From Amycolatopsis sp. GM8 (GTDB lineage: Bacteria; Actinomycetota; Actinomycetes; Mycobacteriales; Pseudonocardiaceae), in NCBI RefSeq assembly GCF_021653975.1, contig NZ_JAJKFK010000003.1, positions 124,001-188,000 of the forward strand: a DNA stretch of 64,000 nucleotides. The letters run 5' to 3'. Numbering within the stretch: position 1 is the stretch's first letter; each line of letters begins with the position of its first letter. Below, in pieces: positions 34,384-42,420 of this stretch. A program made the translations under genes and the position numbers. Below the pieces are notes generated by a model that was given only the letters and a program-made list of their open reading frames with translations, was not told the DNA's origin and made no database searches.

Positions 34384-34938
34384 ATGCGTGATGATCCCGG
34401 GGTGGTGGACCTGGTGCTCCGTGCCCGGGACGGCGATGACAAGGCGTGGGACGGCATCGTCGAGCGGTACGCCCCGCTGATCTGGTCGGTGTGCCGCCGG
34501 TACGGGCTGGGCGGCAGCGACGCGGACGACATCGCGGGCAGTGTCTGGCTGCGCCTGGTCGAGCACCTGGCGACGCTGCAGGAACCGGCCGCGCTGGCGG
34601 GCTGGCTGGCGCGCGTCGCCCAGCGCGAATGCCTGCAGGCACTGCGAATCAGGAAGCGAACGGTGGCTGTGGACGATCCCGAACCCGACAGCGGCCCACT
34701 GGGGCTGGACGGTGACCTGCTGGTCGCGGAGCGGCGGCACGCGCTGCGCACCGCCTTCGCGGAGCTCCCGGTCCGCTGCCGGGAGCTGCTCGGCCTGCTC
34801 TTCGCCGAGCCCCCGGTGCCGTACCTGGAGATCGCGGCGGCGCTCGGCCTCCCGGTCGGCGCCATCGGGCCCAACCGGCGGCGCTGCCTGGACCGGCTGC
34901 GCCGCAGCCCGGTGCTGGCCGCCTTCGCGCCCGCGTGA
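34384..34938 (+). CDS. ECF-type sigma-70 factor
   Basis: A 184-aa sigma factor. Region 2 reads RDGDDKAWDGIVERYAPLIWSVCRRYGLGGSDADDIAGSVWLRLVEHLATLQEPAALAGWLARVAQREC. Region 4 reads HALRTAFAELPVRCRELLGLLFAEPPVPYLEIAAALGLPVGAIGPNRRRCLDRLRR. It directs RNA polymerase to specific promoters. There is no membrane anti-sigma factor next to it; the following small gene is the candidate regulator. GTG 34378 is an alternative start two codons upstream. It is in one operon with the S8 protease (8-base gap) and the beta-sandwich protein. Its targets may include the genes that follow. Confidence 0.92.
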   Translation: MRDDPGVVDLVLRARDGDDKAWDGIVERYAPLIWSVCRRYGLGGSDADDIAGSVWLRLVEHLATLQEPAALAGWLARVAQRECLQALRIRKRTVAVDDPEPDSGPLGLDGDLLVAERRHALRTAFAELPVRCRELLGLLFAEPPVPYLEIAAALGLPVGAIGPNRRRCLDRLRRSPVLAAFAPA

Positions 34939-34955
34939 CGGCAGAAAGGGACGGC

Positions 34956-35432
34956 ATGACGGACGAGCCGACGTGGTGGAGCGACGACGACCGCTTCGTT
35001 GCGGAGCTGGGCGCGGCCATGCGTGACGCGCAGGCGCCGGAGTCCTTCCTCCGCGCCGGGCGGGCCGCTTTCGCTTGGCGGACCGCCGATGCCGAGTTGG
35101 CCGAGCTGTCCTCTGATTCGTCGCTCGCGGAGGTGGAACCCGCGGGCCTGCGCGGCGGGCCGGACAGTCCCGGGCCGCGCGCGCTCGGTTTCACGGCCGG
35201 GAACCTGTCCGTCGAGGTCGAAATCCATCCCGACGCCGTCCGGGGCCAGCTGGTGCCGGCACAGTCCGGCACGGTGCTGGTCCGCGGCGAGGACGGGCCC
35301 GGCGCCGAGGTGCCGGTCGACGACGTCGGCTGGTTCGTGATCCGGCCGGTGCCGGCGGGCCGGTTCCGGCTGCACGTGCGGACGGCGGCCGGTGCGGCCG
35401 TGCTGACCGGCTGGATCGCCGCGCGCCGGTAG
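34956..35432 (+). CDS. small beta-sandwich protein co-occurring with CHAT/S8/sigma genes
   Basis: A 158-aa protein. The N-terminal third is helical, with SFLRAGRAAFAWRTADAELAELSSDS; the motif 'AFaWRt.DaELA.L..DS' is one I recognise from proteins encoded directly downstream of CHAT-linked sigma factors. The rest is a carboxypeptidase-regulatory-like beta-sandwich (LSVEVEIHPDAVRGQLVPAQSGTVLV... GWFVIRPVPAGRFRLHVRT). No membrane helix or signal is present. The position right after the sigma gene (17-base gap) makes a soluble anti-sigma role possible, but nothing in the sequence proves it. Confidence 0.7.
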   Translation: MTDEPTWWSDDDRFVAELGAAMRDAQAPESFLRAGRAAFAWRTADAELAELSSDSSLAEVEPAGLRGGPDSPGPRALGFTAGNLSVEVEIHPDAVRGQLVPAQSGTVLVRGEDGPGAEVPVDDVGWFVIRPVPAGRFRLHVRTAAGAAVLTGWIAARR

Positions 35433-35461
35433 TCCACACCGGACGCGGCGGCGTCCTTTCC

Positions 35462-35486
35462 GGAATTCGTTGTATCACCGGGTCTC
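35462..35486 (+). promoter_or_regulatory. weak ECF-type promoter candidate
   Basis: GGAATT at 35462-35467 and GTCTC at 35482-35486 have the rough shape of an ECF promoter (a GGAA-type -35 and a GTC-type -10 about 15 bases apart). They lie about 45 bases before the GTG of the M15-type gene and directly downstream of an operon that encodes an ECF sigma factor. The match is partial, so this is a suggestion only. Confidence 0.25.
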
Positions 35487-35530
35487 TTCGCTCCTCCGGT
35501 CTGTGCTGGCACAAATCTGGAGGAGGAACC

Positions 35531-36307
35531 GTGAGCGATCCCGCACGCGCCATGAGCAAGGAAGACGCCTACGCCGAACTGCTCGACCTGCAGTCGGGCG
35601 ACGTGATCCGGTTGGAGGGGGAAGGCAGCCCGGCCGGGGTGAGCCTGGACGGCTGGAACGGCAGCGACGCCGAGGCGGGCAATGTCGCCGGCGTCGTCAT
35701 CCGTTACTGGGCCTCGGGCAGCGCCCGGATCGGCAGACCGAGCGGTGGCGGCGCGCCCGACCGGCTCGACCCGCGCAACGCCCTCGCCCTGGTGCGGCTG
35801 TGCCAGTGGCTTAAGGACACCTACAACGCGGTCGAGCTGTACCACCTCGGCATCTCCGGCGGTGGTGTCGACCGGTCCGGCAGCCCGCGCACCGACTGCC
35901 ACGGGCAGGGCCGCGCCGTCGACTTCATGGGGATCAAGGCGGTCGCCGACGACGGCGAGGAATGGACGCTCACCGTCAACGACGACTGGGGCACGGTCTC
36001 CACGAAGGCCACGCCCGGCGGGGACTGGCCGTCCGACACCGGCTCGGCCACGTCCTACCGGCTGGACGACGAGGACGTGGACCCGTTCGTGCGCGATTTC
36101 TGGCGCTCCGTCTACGAATTCGTCGCCTCGGAATGGCAGGACCGCACCGACGGTCCCGACGGGGCGGACACCGCCACCGCCATCGGCGACCGCAGTTTCA
36201 TCATGCACCCCGACCACCCCGCGACCGCGCCGGGCACGGCCCACGGCCGCGAGGCCCACAAGAACCACCTCCACATGCAGATCGGCGTGACCGGAACGGA
36301 GTCCTGA
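35531..36307 (+). CDS. leaderless M15-type zinc peptidase-like protein
   Basis: A 258-aa protein. CHGQGRAVDFMGI (His124 and Asp131, seven apart) and KNHLHMQIG (His246, His248) reproduce the metal-site spacing of M15/VanY-MepA-type DD-peptidases (S-x-H-x-x-G-x-A-x-D and H-x-H). Cys replaces the usual Ser just before the first His. A long insertion (about 138-225) separates the motifs. Family members cleave D-Ala or cross-bridges in peptidoglycan, yet there is no signal peptide or membrane helix. GTG 35531 has a perfect AGGAGG. It heads a tight five-gene run. An inactive, binding-only role is possible. Confidence 0.65.
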   Translation: MSDPARAMSKEDAYAELLDLQSGDVIRLEGEGSPAGVSLDGWNGSDAEAGNVAGVVIRYWASGSARIGRPSGGGAPDRLDPRNALALVRLCQWLKDTYNAVELYHLGISGGGVDRSGSPRTDCHGQGRAVDFMGIKAVADDGEEWTLTVNDDWGTVSTKATPGGDWPSDTGSATSYRLDDEDVDPFVRDFWRSVYEFVASEWQDRTDGPDGADTATAIGDRSFIMHPDHPATAPGTAHGREAHKNHLHMQIGVTGTES

Positions 36308-36309
36308 CC

Positions 36310-36969
36310 ATGAAAACCCTTTCGGTGTGCGACATCCGGTTGCATCCCTCCACAGTGGACACCGACTTCGAAAAGGCGATGGTCGAAGAAGTGCTGCCGG
36401 GTGCCGGTGACGGCTACCCCGCGGGCGGGGTGTTCACGCGCGCCCTCTACCGCCGGACCGGCGAGGACTTCCCGCCCGGCTACCGGTGCCTCGTGTACTC
36501 GGACCGGCCCGGCGACAGCGGGTTTTTCGGGATGCGCAAGGCGATCGAGCCGCTCGGCGCGCACACGGCCGAACCCTGGCACCGCTCGCTGCGCGGCAGC
36601 GCGGACGAGGAGGCCGCGCTGGAACCCGTGCGTAACTCTGCCACCACCGGCCTGATCATGATCACCGTGCATCGCTCGCTGCGCCTGATCCCCGAGGACT
36701 TCGAGGCGCCGCTGGACGCCGCACTGCTGGCGGAGGTGCGGTTCAGGACCCGCGTGAACAACTCGATCGCCGCGTTCTGGACCCGCGACGACACCGCTGT
36801 CGAGGGCCGGATCGAGTACCTCGTGGTCGTGTTCGGCCAGTACATGACGGCGCCGCGGCTCAACACCGGTGTACTGCAGACGATCAGCGACACGAACGGT
36901 GTGATCGTCGGCTCGGATTCCTTCCGGCACGTGGGGACCGTGGCCGGCGACCCGGCCGGGAAGGCTTGA
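36310..36969 (+). CDS. hypothetical protein, unknown family
   Basis: A 219-aa soluble protein with no signal peptide and no recognised motif. The sequence looks like a mixed alpha/beta globular domain, with strands such as GLIMITVHRSL and RIEYLVVVFGQYM and a Gly/Asp-rich N-terminal part (PGAGDGYPAGGVF). It starts two bases after the stop of the M15-type gene and ends five bases before the hemopexin/lysozyme-type gene, so it is almost certainly co-translated with them. Codon use matches its neighbours. Confidence 0.75.
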   Translation: MKTLSVCDIRLHPSTVDTDFEKAMVEEVLPGAGDGYPAGGVFTRALYRRTGEDFPPGYRCLVYSDRPGDSGFFGMRKAIEPLGAHTAEPWHRSLRGSADEEAALEPVRNSATTGLIMITVHRSLRLIPEDFEAPLDAALLAEVRFRTRVNNSIAAFWTRDDTAVEGRIEYLVVVFGQYMTAPRLNTGVLQTISDTNGVIVGSDSFRHVGTVAGDPAGKA

Positions 36970-36974
36970 GCGCC

Positions 36975-38210
36975 ATGGAAAAGCTGTGTGGCTTCGTGGC
37001 GCCGTCCGGGGAGAAGGCGTACTTCTTCACCGGCGACCGCTACATCCGGTACGACGTGGAGAAGGACGGTATCGACGACGGCTATCCGCTGTCGATCGCG
37101 GCCCAATGGCCCGGGCTGTTCGAGTCCGATATCGACGCGGCCATGCCGTGGAGCGACGGGTCCGTGTTCTTCTTCAAGGCCGGCCAGTGCCTGTCCTATG
37201 ACATCGAGAACAATGCGGTGCTGGACGGACCGCGCTCGATCGCCGAGCGGTGGCCGGGCTTGTTCGAGTCCGGTATCGACGCGGCGGTGTTGTGGGGCAG
37301 CGGAAACGCGTACTTCTTCCGCGGTGAGCTGTACCAGCGGTTCGACGCCGAGACCGGTGCGATCGACCCAGAGGCACGCTCCATCGCCGAGGACTGGCCT
37401 GGCGCGTTCACCTCGGGGATCGAAACGGCGCTGTGGTGGCCGAGTGGCAATCCGTACTTCTTCTCCGGCGACCAGTACGCCCGGCACGATCCCGACAGCG
37501 GCGCCGTCGTGGAGGGCTACCCGAGGTCCATTTCGGACTGGAAGGGCCTGCCGATCGGCCCACTGGCGGCGCCAGGGCCGGCCGGATCCTCGCTGTCGGT
37601 ACGGGAGTTCTTCCCGCGGTTCAGCGAACCCTTCGAAGCCCGGCTGTCCTTTTTGTACCAGGACATCAAGGGACTGGTGACGACGGGCATCGGGAACCTG
37701 GTCGACTCGCCGGAGGAGGCGGCGGCGCTGCCGTTCGTGCACAAGGACACGCGTGAGCCCGCCACCCGCGAAGAGATCGTCGCGGAATGGCATCTGATCA
37801 AGGACACCCCGGGCCTGGCGCACGCGGGGGCCGGTGCGGCGAAACGGATCCACACCCTGGAGCTGCCCGAGTCGGCGATCGACGAGCTGGTCCACCAGCG
37901 TTTCGACCTGAACGAGACCCGGCTCGCCGCGTTCTTCCCCGGCTGGGCGGACTGGCCCGCCGACGCTCGGCTCGGCGCCCACAGCATCGCCTGGGCGGGA
38001 GCCTTCTTTCCCACCCGCTGGCCGGATTTCACGGCGGCGGCCAACTCCGGCGACTGGCTCAAAGCGGCGGACCAGTCCCACCTGAGCGAGGACGGCAACC
38101 TGGGTGTCGCGCCACGCAACAAGGCCAACCGCACGCTGTTCCAGAACGCGGCCGCGGTCGCGGCGCGCGGACTCGACCCGGCACTCATCTACTACCCGGC
38201 CGTCCTCTGA
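36975..38210 (+). CDS. hemopexin-repeat / T4-lysozyme-type (GH24-like) fusion protein
   Basis: A 411-aa protein in two parts. Residues 1-190 hold four hemopexin-like blades, each with 'aYFF.Gd.Y.ryd' and 'yP..Ia..WPGlFeS.IDAA' (at about 16, 63, 112 and 160), enough for one four-bladed propeller. Residues 210-411 look like phage T4 lysozyme: PFEARLSFLYQDIKGLVTTGIGNL gives Glu221, Asp230 and Thr236 at exactly the T4 spacing (11, 20, 26), followed by a helical domain with RNKANRTLFQ. This predicts a muramidase carried on a ligand-binding propeller. There is no signal peptide. ATG 36975 follows GGAAGG; a TTG three codons earlier is the alternative. Confidence 0.75.
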   Translation: MEKLCGFVAPSGEKAYFFTGDRYIRYDVEKDGIDDGYPLSIAAQWPGLFESDIDAAMPWSDGSVFFFKAGQCLSYDIENNAVLDGPRSIAERWPGLFESGIDAAVLWGSGNAYFFRGELYQRFDAETGAIDPEARSIAEDWPGAFTSGIETALWWPSGNPYFFSGDQYARHDPDSGAVVEGYPRSISDWKGLPIGPLAAPGPAGSSLSVREFFPRFSEPFEARLSFLYQDIKGLVTTGIGNLVDSPEEAAALPFVHKDTREPATREEIVAEWHLIKDTPGLAHAGAGAAKRIHTLELPESAIDELVHQRFDLNETRLAAFFPGWADWPADARLGAHSIAWAGAFFPTRWPDFTAAANSGDWLKAADQSHLSEDGNLGVAPRNKANRTLFQNAAAVAARGLDPALIYYPAVL

Positions 38211-38237
38211 CGGTCGCAGCACAGCAAGGAGCCACCG

Positions 38238-40313
38238 ATGGTGAACGCGGCAGGGCCGATCATGGCCGGCGGGTTCGAAACCCTGACTCTCAACGAGGCG
38301 GGCGTGGAATACTCGCTCGTTTTCTTCCCCGACAAGCACAACGACCAGCTGCAGGCCGAGGGCAAGGCGCCGGTCTTCTACTGGATGCCGAACGAGATGC
38401 GCCTGGCGCGCAAGCAGAACGGCGACTTCAAGCTCAGCTTCCTGCACTACCTCGGCGTCCAGGACGGCCAGACCAACCTCGCGGTGCCGCCGGGAACCTC
38501 ACGCGAGACCTCGGGCGGGATCCTGAGCTTCGCGATGACGGGCAAGCCGCCGGACGGCATCCTCACGGCCGCCCACAAGCAGATCCTCGAACTGAAACAG
38601 CAGGGCTCGCAGGACAGGTTTTCGCAGGTACTGCCCGGGATGGCGGAACGCGCCACGCCCGCGGACCTGCGGCCGGTGCCGATCCGCGCGTCGACGCTGC
38701 GGCTGATGATCACCGACGTGGACGGCCTCGGCGGCGGCAAGCCCGGCGACCCGTTCTTCGTCAACGCCCAGGGCGGCGGCTCCGGCAGCCTGGTGCCGAC
38801 GGCCGAGCACCCGTTCATCGTCAACCTCGGCACCCTGGCGGCGGCCACGGTGGAACAGGGGCTGCTGTCCACCCAGGTGCCCGTCGCGGTCAACGCCGAC
38901 CTGACGCTGCCGTTGTGGGCGCCGATCACCCGGCTGCACATGACCGCGCATTGGGACCGCGTGTTCGAGCACTTCACGGCCCAGGCGGGCGCGCAGTTCT
39001 GGTTCAGCAGCGCCGATCTGAAGGCGACCTGGAACACCCTGCGGATCAACGGCGACATCGAAATAGACCTGGAGATGGACCGCACGATCCCCGGGGCGGA
39101 CAACAAGGAGGCGATGGTCGAGAAGTACATCGACCTGCTGGTCGGGATGTGGCTGGACCAGGCGAAGCAGGTGATCTTCCAGCCGATGCCCGAGGTGGCC
39201 GACCCGGCGCCGCCGAAACCGGGCGGCCTGCTGAGCATTTTCGGCTGGGGGTTCGGCGGTGGCTTCAGCCTCAACTTCCGGCGGGACAAGGTGGAGATCG
39301 CGAACTCGTTCACCTTCAACGTGGACGAGGTGTACGCGCAGCCCAGCACCATGGGCGGCAACGTCGACGGCATCGCCGACCTGCTGACCGCGCATCCCGA
39401 GCTGCGCGACCGCTACCTGCGCAACCTCTACCTCGACAACTGGGACCGCAAGATCACCACGGTGTGCCGGCCGGTCGTGCAGTGGCCCGATCCGGCGCGC
39501 GGCATCACCGGCGACCCCGTCAGTTCCGCGTCCGTGCAGATCGGTTATCCCGACGTCGACGGCAAGATCGCCTGGGCACAGCACGAGTTCACGCCGCCGG
39601 AGCATCCCGCCGAGGTGGACGCGTCCGGCGTGCAGGGGGACGGCGCCGAGGTCGCCGAGACCACCGTCGAGAAGCCGGACAACTCGAGCGTTCTGGTCTA
39701 CGCCAACGGGTCCTCGAACGAGGTGTTCTTCGCCCGGCAGACGCAGAAGAAGGCCGAAGAGGTGCACAACGCGCCCGAGGGGTGGCGACCGGACCGTGTG
39801 TTCGTCCGCCGCACCATCCAGTTCAAGGAATCGCCCTCCGCGTTCGACGACAAGTTCACCCGGATCTTCATCGAGGCCAACGAAGTCGACCTCGACCCGG
39901 GTGAGTTCGGCACGCTCACCGACTCCCTCGACGTCGCGGTGCGCGCCGACAACGCCGGTGTGCTCGCGCTCTCCCCCATCGCGCTGAACAGCGTCCTCGA
40001 CGAGAAGAACCAGGTCGTGGAGGTGCATGTGCAGGCCGCGGGCAACGGACCGGACGGCGCCGAACGGCCGGTCGCCAAGTTCGTGTTCACGCTGGACGAC
40101 CAGGACAAGGAGCGGCGGTTCGCGCTCTACACCGGACAGCCGGGGAAACCGCCCGCGTACCGCTACCGGATCCGCGTCATCATCAAGGGCACCCTGTTCG
40201 CGCACGGCGACGAGTGGATCGGTCCGTGGCAGGACGCCGAGGGGGCCGGCGTGCTCAACGCGAGCGTGCCACTGAAGACCGATCCGGGCGTCACCGTCGT
40301 CGGGCCGGCCTGA
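38238..40313 (+). CDS. large hypothetical beta-rich protein
   Basis: A 691-aa protein with AAGGAG before its ATG. No signal peptide, no lipobox and no clear membrane helix. The N-terminal 100 residues contain EYSLVFFPDKHN and VFYWMPNEMRLARKQNGDFKLSFLHYLGVQ; the middle has WFSSADLKATWNTLRINGDIEIDLEMD and a Gly/Phe-rich stretch SIFGWGFGGGFSLNFRR; the C-terminus looks like Ig-type strands ending RYRIRVIIKGTLFAHGDEWIG. I do not recognise the family. It sits between the hemopexin/lysozyme fusion (27 bases) and another large unknown protein (five bases), so it belongs to the same operon. A structural or carrier role is possible. Confidence 0.8.
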   Translation: MVNAAGPIMAGGFETLTLNEAGVEYSLVFFPDKHNDQLQAEGKAPVFYWMPNEMRLARKQNGDFKLSFLHYLGVQDGQTNLAVPPGTSRETSGGILSFAMTGKPPDGILTAAHKQILELKQQGSQDRFSQVLPGMAERATPADLRPVPIRASTLRLMITDVDGLGGGKPGDPFFVNAQGGGSGSLVPTAEHPFIVNLGTLAAATVEQGLLSTQVPVAVNADLTLPLWAPITRLHMTAHWDRVFEHFTAQAGAQFWFSSADLKATWNTLRINGDIEIDLEMDRTIPGADNKEAMVEKYIDLLVGMWLDQAKQVIFQPMPEVADPAPPKPGGLLSIFGWGFGGGFSLNFRRDKVEIANSFTFNVDEVYAQPSTMGGNVDGIADLLTAHPELRDRYLRNLYLDNWDRKITTVCRPVVQWPDPARGITGDPVSSASVQIGYPDVDGKIAWAQHEFTPPEHPAEVDASGVQGDGAEVAETTVEKPDNSSVLVYANGSSNEVFFARQTQKKAEEVHNAPEGWRPDRVFVRRTIQFKESPSAFDDKFTRIFIEANEVDLDPGEFGTLTDSLDVAVRADNAGVLALSPIALNSVLDEKNQVVEVHVQAAGNGPDGAERPVAKFVFTLDDQDKERRFALYTGQPGKPPAYRYRIRVIIKGTLFAHGDEWIGPWQDAEGAGVLNASVPLKTDPGVTVVGPA

Positions 40314-40318
40314 TTTCC

Positions 40319-42415
40319 ATGAACACGCCAGGATTTCCGGCCGACGAGCCGGGCCCTCGCATCGAGGACGCCGACCACGGCGCGGCCCTGCTGCCCGATT
40401 CGCAGCTGGGCGCGCCGTGGTGGGCGCCCGCCCCCGAGGCGGTACCGGCGGCGGAGGGCACGTTCCGGTTCCTGTTCCGGGTCACCGGTCACGACGACGA
40501 CGGGTCGCCCGCGATCGCCGCCACCGTGACGACCGTGTTGCGTTTCCCGCCGCCGGACCCGCCGGACGCGCGGCCGGTCGAGCGGACGAGTTTGGCCGTG
40601 CGCCTGCGGATCCCGTTCGTGGACGCGGAAACCGGCGCTCCGACGGCGACCGAACTGCCGGCCGAGGCGACGGAACGGGACGGCCTCGTGCACTGCCGCG
40701 CGGAGATCCGCGGGGCGGTGGCCCGCGCGGCGTACGGGGCGCTCAGCGCGCCGGGGTTCCAGCCCGGCGACGGCGCGGGGCTGGTGGTCGAAACGTCGTT
40801 CACGGCCGTCCGGCAGACCGCGGTCGCGTGGGCCGGCGACGTGCTGGAGGGAGTGGAGATCGACCACGACGCGCTCGACCTCGCGGTGCTGGTGCCCGCG
40901 CGGGGGTGGCCGTGGGAAGAGCCGCCGCGGGAAGAACACCCGGTGCCGGAAGAGCATCCGGAGTGGGGTGAGGTGAGCACATCCCAGATCACGCTTCCCG
41001 ATATCAGCGGGCAGATCGTGCTCCGGTCCGCCGACGTGGCCGAGGTCGCGTCACCGGTCCTGGAGCAGGAGTTCGTCGTGCCGGGCCTGCTGGATCTGCC
41101 ACCCGATGAGCAGGAGCACCCGCTGACGTTCCCGCCCCTGCACCCCTCGCCGCCGGTGGCCGACCTGGGCGTGACGGTGTCCCGGCAGCAGCGCGTGCCG
41201 CTGCTCGTGCCGTGCCGGGACCACCCGGAGCTGTACCTGCAGGACGTGGAGCCGGGGGCGGCGCCCGAGGTGGTCGGGTGCCAGGAGGCCTTCCAGCTCG
41301 GCCGCGCGCCGGCCCAGCGGTTCGCGCCGGCGCCGCGGCTGGACCGCGAACACCGCTACACGGTGTGGGAATCGCTCCAGCAGCCGGCCACGTATCTCGT
41401 GGTGCCCGCGCACTACCGCGTGGGCCGCCACCCCACCGGCCGGCCCGAGTTCGAGTGGCTGCAGCTGTTCGACGCGACGGTCGACGCCGGGTTGCCGTGC
41501 CTGCTGCAGGCCCGCTGCGTCCCGGACCTGACCGTGGCCGAGCTCGCCGAACTCCAGGTCCAGCTTCGCGCCGAGGAAGGCGGGCGCGATGTGCGGGTCC
41601 TGCTGCCGACGTCGCCGACGGTGGGGTCGACCGGGGTGAGCGTCCGGTCCAGCACGCTCAGTGGTGCGCCGCGGGCGGTGCTGGACGACGACGCGGTGCG
41701 CGTCGCGCTGCGGGTGGACTACGAGGACGCGGTGGTGATCGTCAGCCAGCTGCGCGGCGGGGACGCGGTCGCGCAGGTCGCCTTTGAGACCGGTGATCCC
41801 CGGCTCGCCCTCGCCACCACGCTGCACCTGGATGTCGCCGACCTCGCGGGTCCGTACCCGGACGGACCGGTCCGGACCACCGCGACCGGGCTGCGCAACG
41901 ACGCCGACACGGCGGCGACGGTGACGGGGCTGCGGACGCGGGCCGTGCTGGGCGGCTTCGGGGAACGGATCCCGCTGGACCCGCCGGTGCGCGTGCCCGC
42001 CCACGGCGAGGCCGCGCTCGCAGTACCCGCCGCGGACGCGGTGGCCGAAGCGCGGCTCGATCCGGCCGATCCCGCTCAGCTAGTGGTGCGCAACGTCTAT
42101 TTGGAGAACCTGCACACCGTGGTCCTGGTCCGGCGGGACGTCGACCTGCGCGCGGTGGGGGTCGTCAGCGCGGAACTCAGGTTCGCCGTGTCGGGGATCG
42201 AGGTCGCGCGGGCGATCCTGCCGGCCGACACGCCGGCGCTGGAGGTCACCTTGGTGCAGCCGCTGGTCGCGGACCGCTCGACGTTCGACCGGAAGGTCGC
42301 CGTCTCGGTGAGCTTCACGGGCATCGACGGCGGCACCCGCCCGGCCCCGGGCCCCGCGGTCGTCGACCTCTCGACCGGCGCGGTCGTCCGGCTCTCCCAG
42401 CTGGTCGGCGCCTGA
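40319..42415 (+). CDS. large hypothetical protein, last gene of the run
   Basis: A 698-aa acidic protein rich in Ala, Val and Pro, with no signal peptide or membrane segment. The first 270 residues look like strand-rich modules (TFRFLFRVTGHDDDGSPAIAATVTTVLRF). The middle contains VSRQQRVPLLVPCRDHPELYLQD and YTVWESLQQPATYLVVPAHYRVGR, and the C-terminus has repeated 'TLHLDVADL... TATGLRND... VTGLRTRAVLG' strands. No family is recognised. Size and layout resemble the preceding 691-aa product, but a direct relation is not obvious by eye. A perfect inverted repeat five bases after the stop may end the transcript. Confidence 0.8.
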   Translation: MNTPGFPADEPGPRIEDADHGAALLPDSQLGAPWWAPAPEAVPAAEGTFRFLFRVTGHDDDGSPAIAATVTTVLRFPPPDPPDARPVERTSLAVRLRIPFVDAETGAPTATELPAEATERDGLVHCRAEIRGAVARAAYGALSAPGFQPGDGAGLVVETSFTAVRQTAVAWAGDVLEGVEIDHDALDLAVLVPARGWPWEEPPREEHPVPEEHPEWGEVSTSQITLPDISGQIVLRSADVAEVASPVLEQEFVVPGLLDLPPDEQEHPLTFPPLHPSPPVADLGVTVSRQQRVPLLVPCRDHPELYLQDVEPGAAPEVVGCQEAFQLGRAPAQRFAPAPRLDREHRYTVWESLQQPATYLVVPAHYRVGRHPTGRPEFEWLQLFDATVDAGLPCLLQARCVPDLTVAELAELQVQLRAEEGGRDVRVLLPTSPTVGSTGVSVRSSTLSGAPRAVLDDDAVRVALRVDYEDAVVIVSQLRGGDAVAQVAFETGDPRLALATTLHLDVADLAGPYPDGPVRTTATGLRNDADTAATVTGLRTRAVLGGFGERIPLDPPVRVPAHGEAALAVPAADAVAEARLDPADPAQLVVRNVYLENLHTVVLVRRDVDLRAVGVVSAELRFAVSGIEVARAILPADTPALEVTLVQPLVADRSTFDRKVAVSVSFTGIDGGTRPAPGPAVVDLSTGAVVRLSQLVGA

Positions 42416-42420
42416 CGAAC

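Noticed and set aside
35531-42415. Interpretation as part of a contractile injection system or prophage
   Set aside because: No sheath, tube, baseplate, tail-fibre, AAA+ or capsid gene is visible; only the leaderless hydrolases hint at it.
38238-42415. Possible tandem duplication of the two 690-aa proteins
   Set aside because: Similar size only; no shared motif or collinear segment could be seen by eye.
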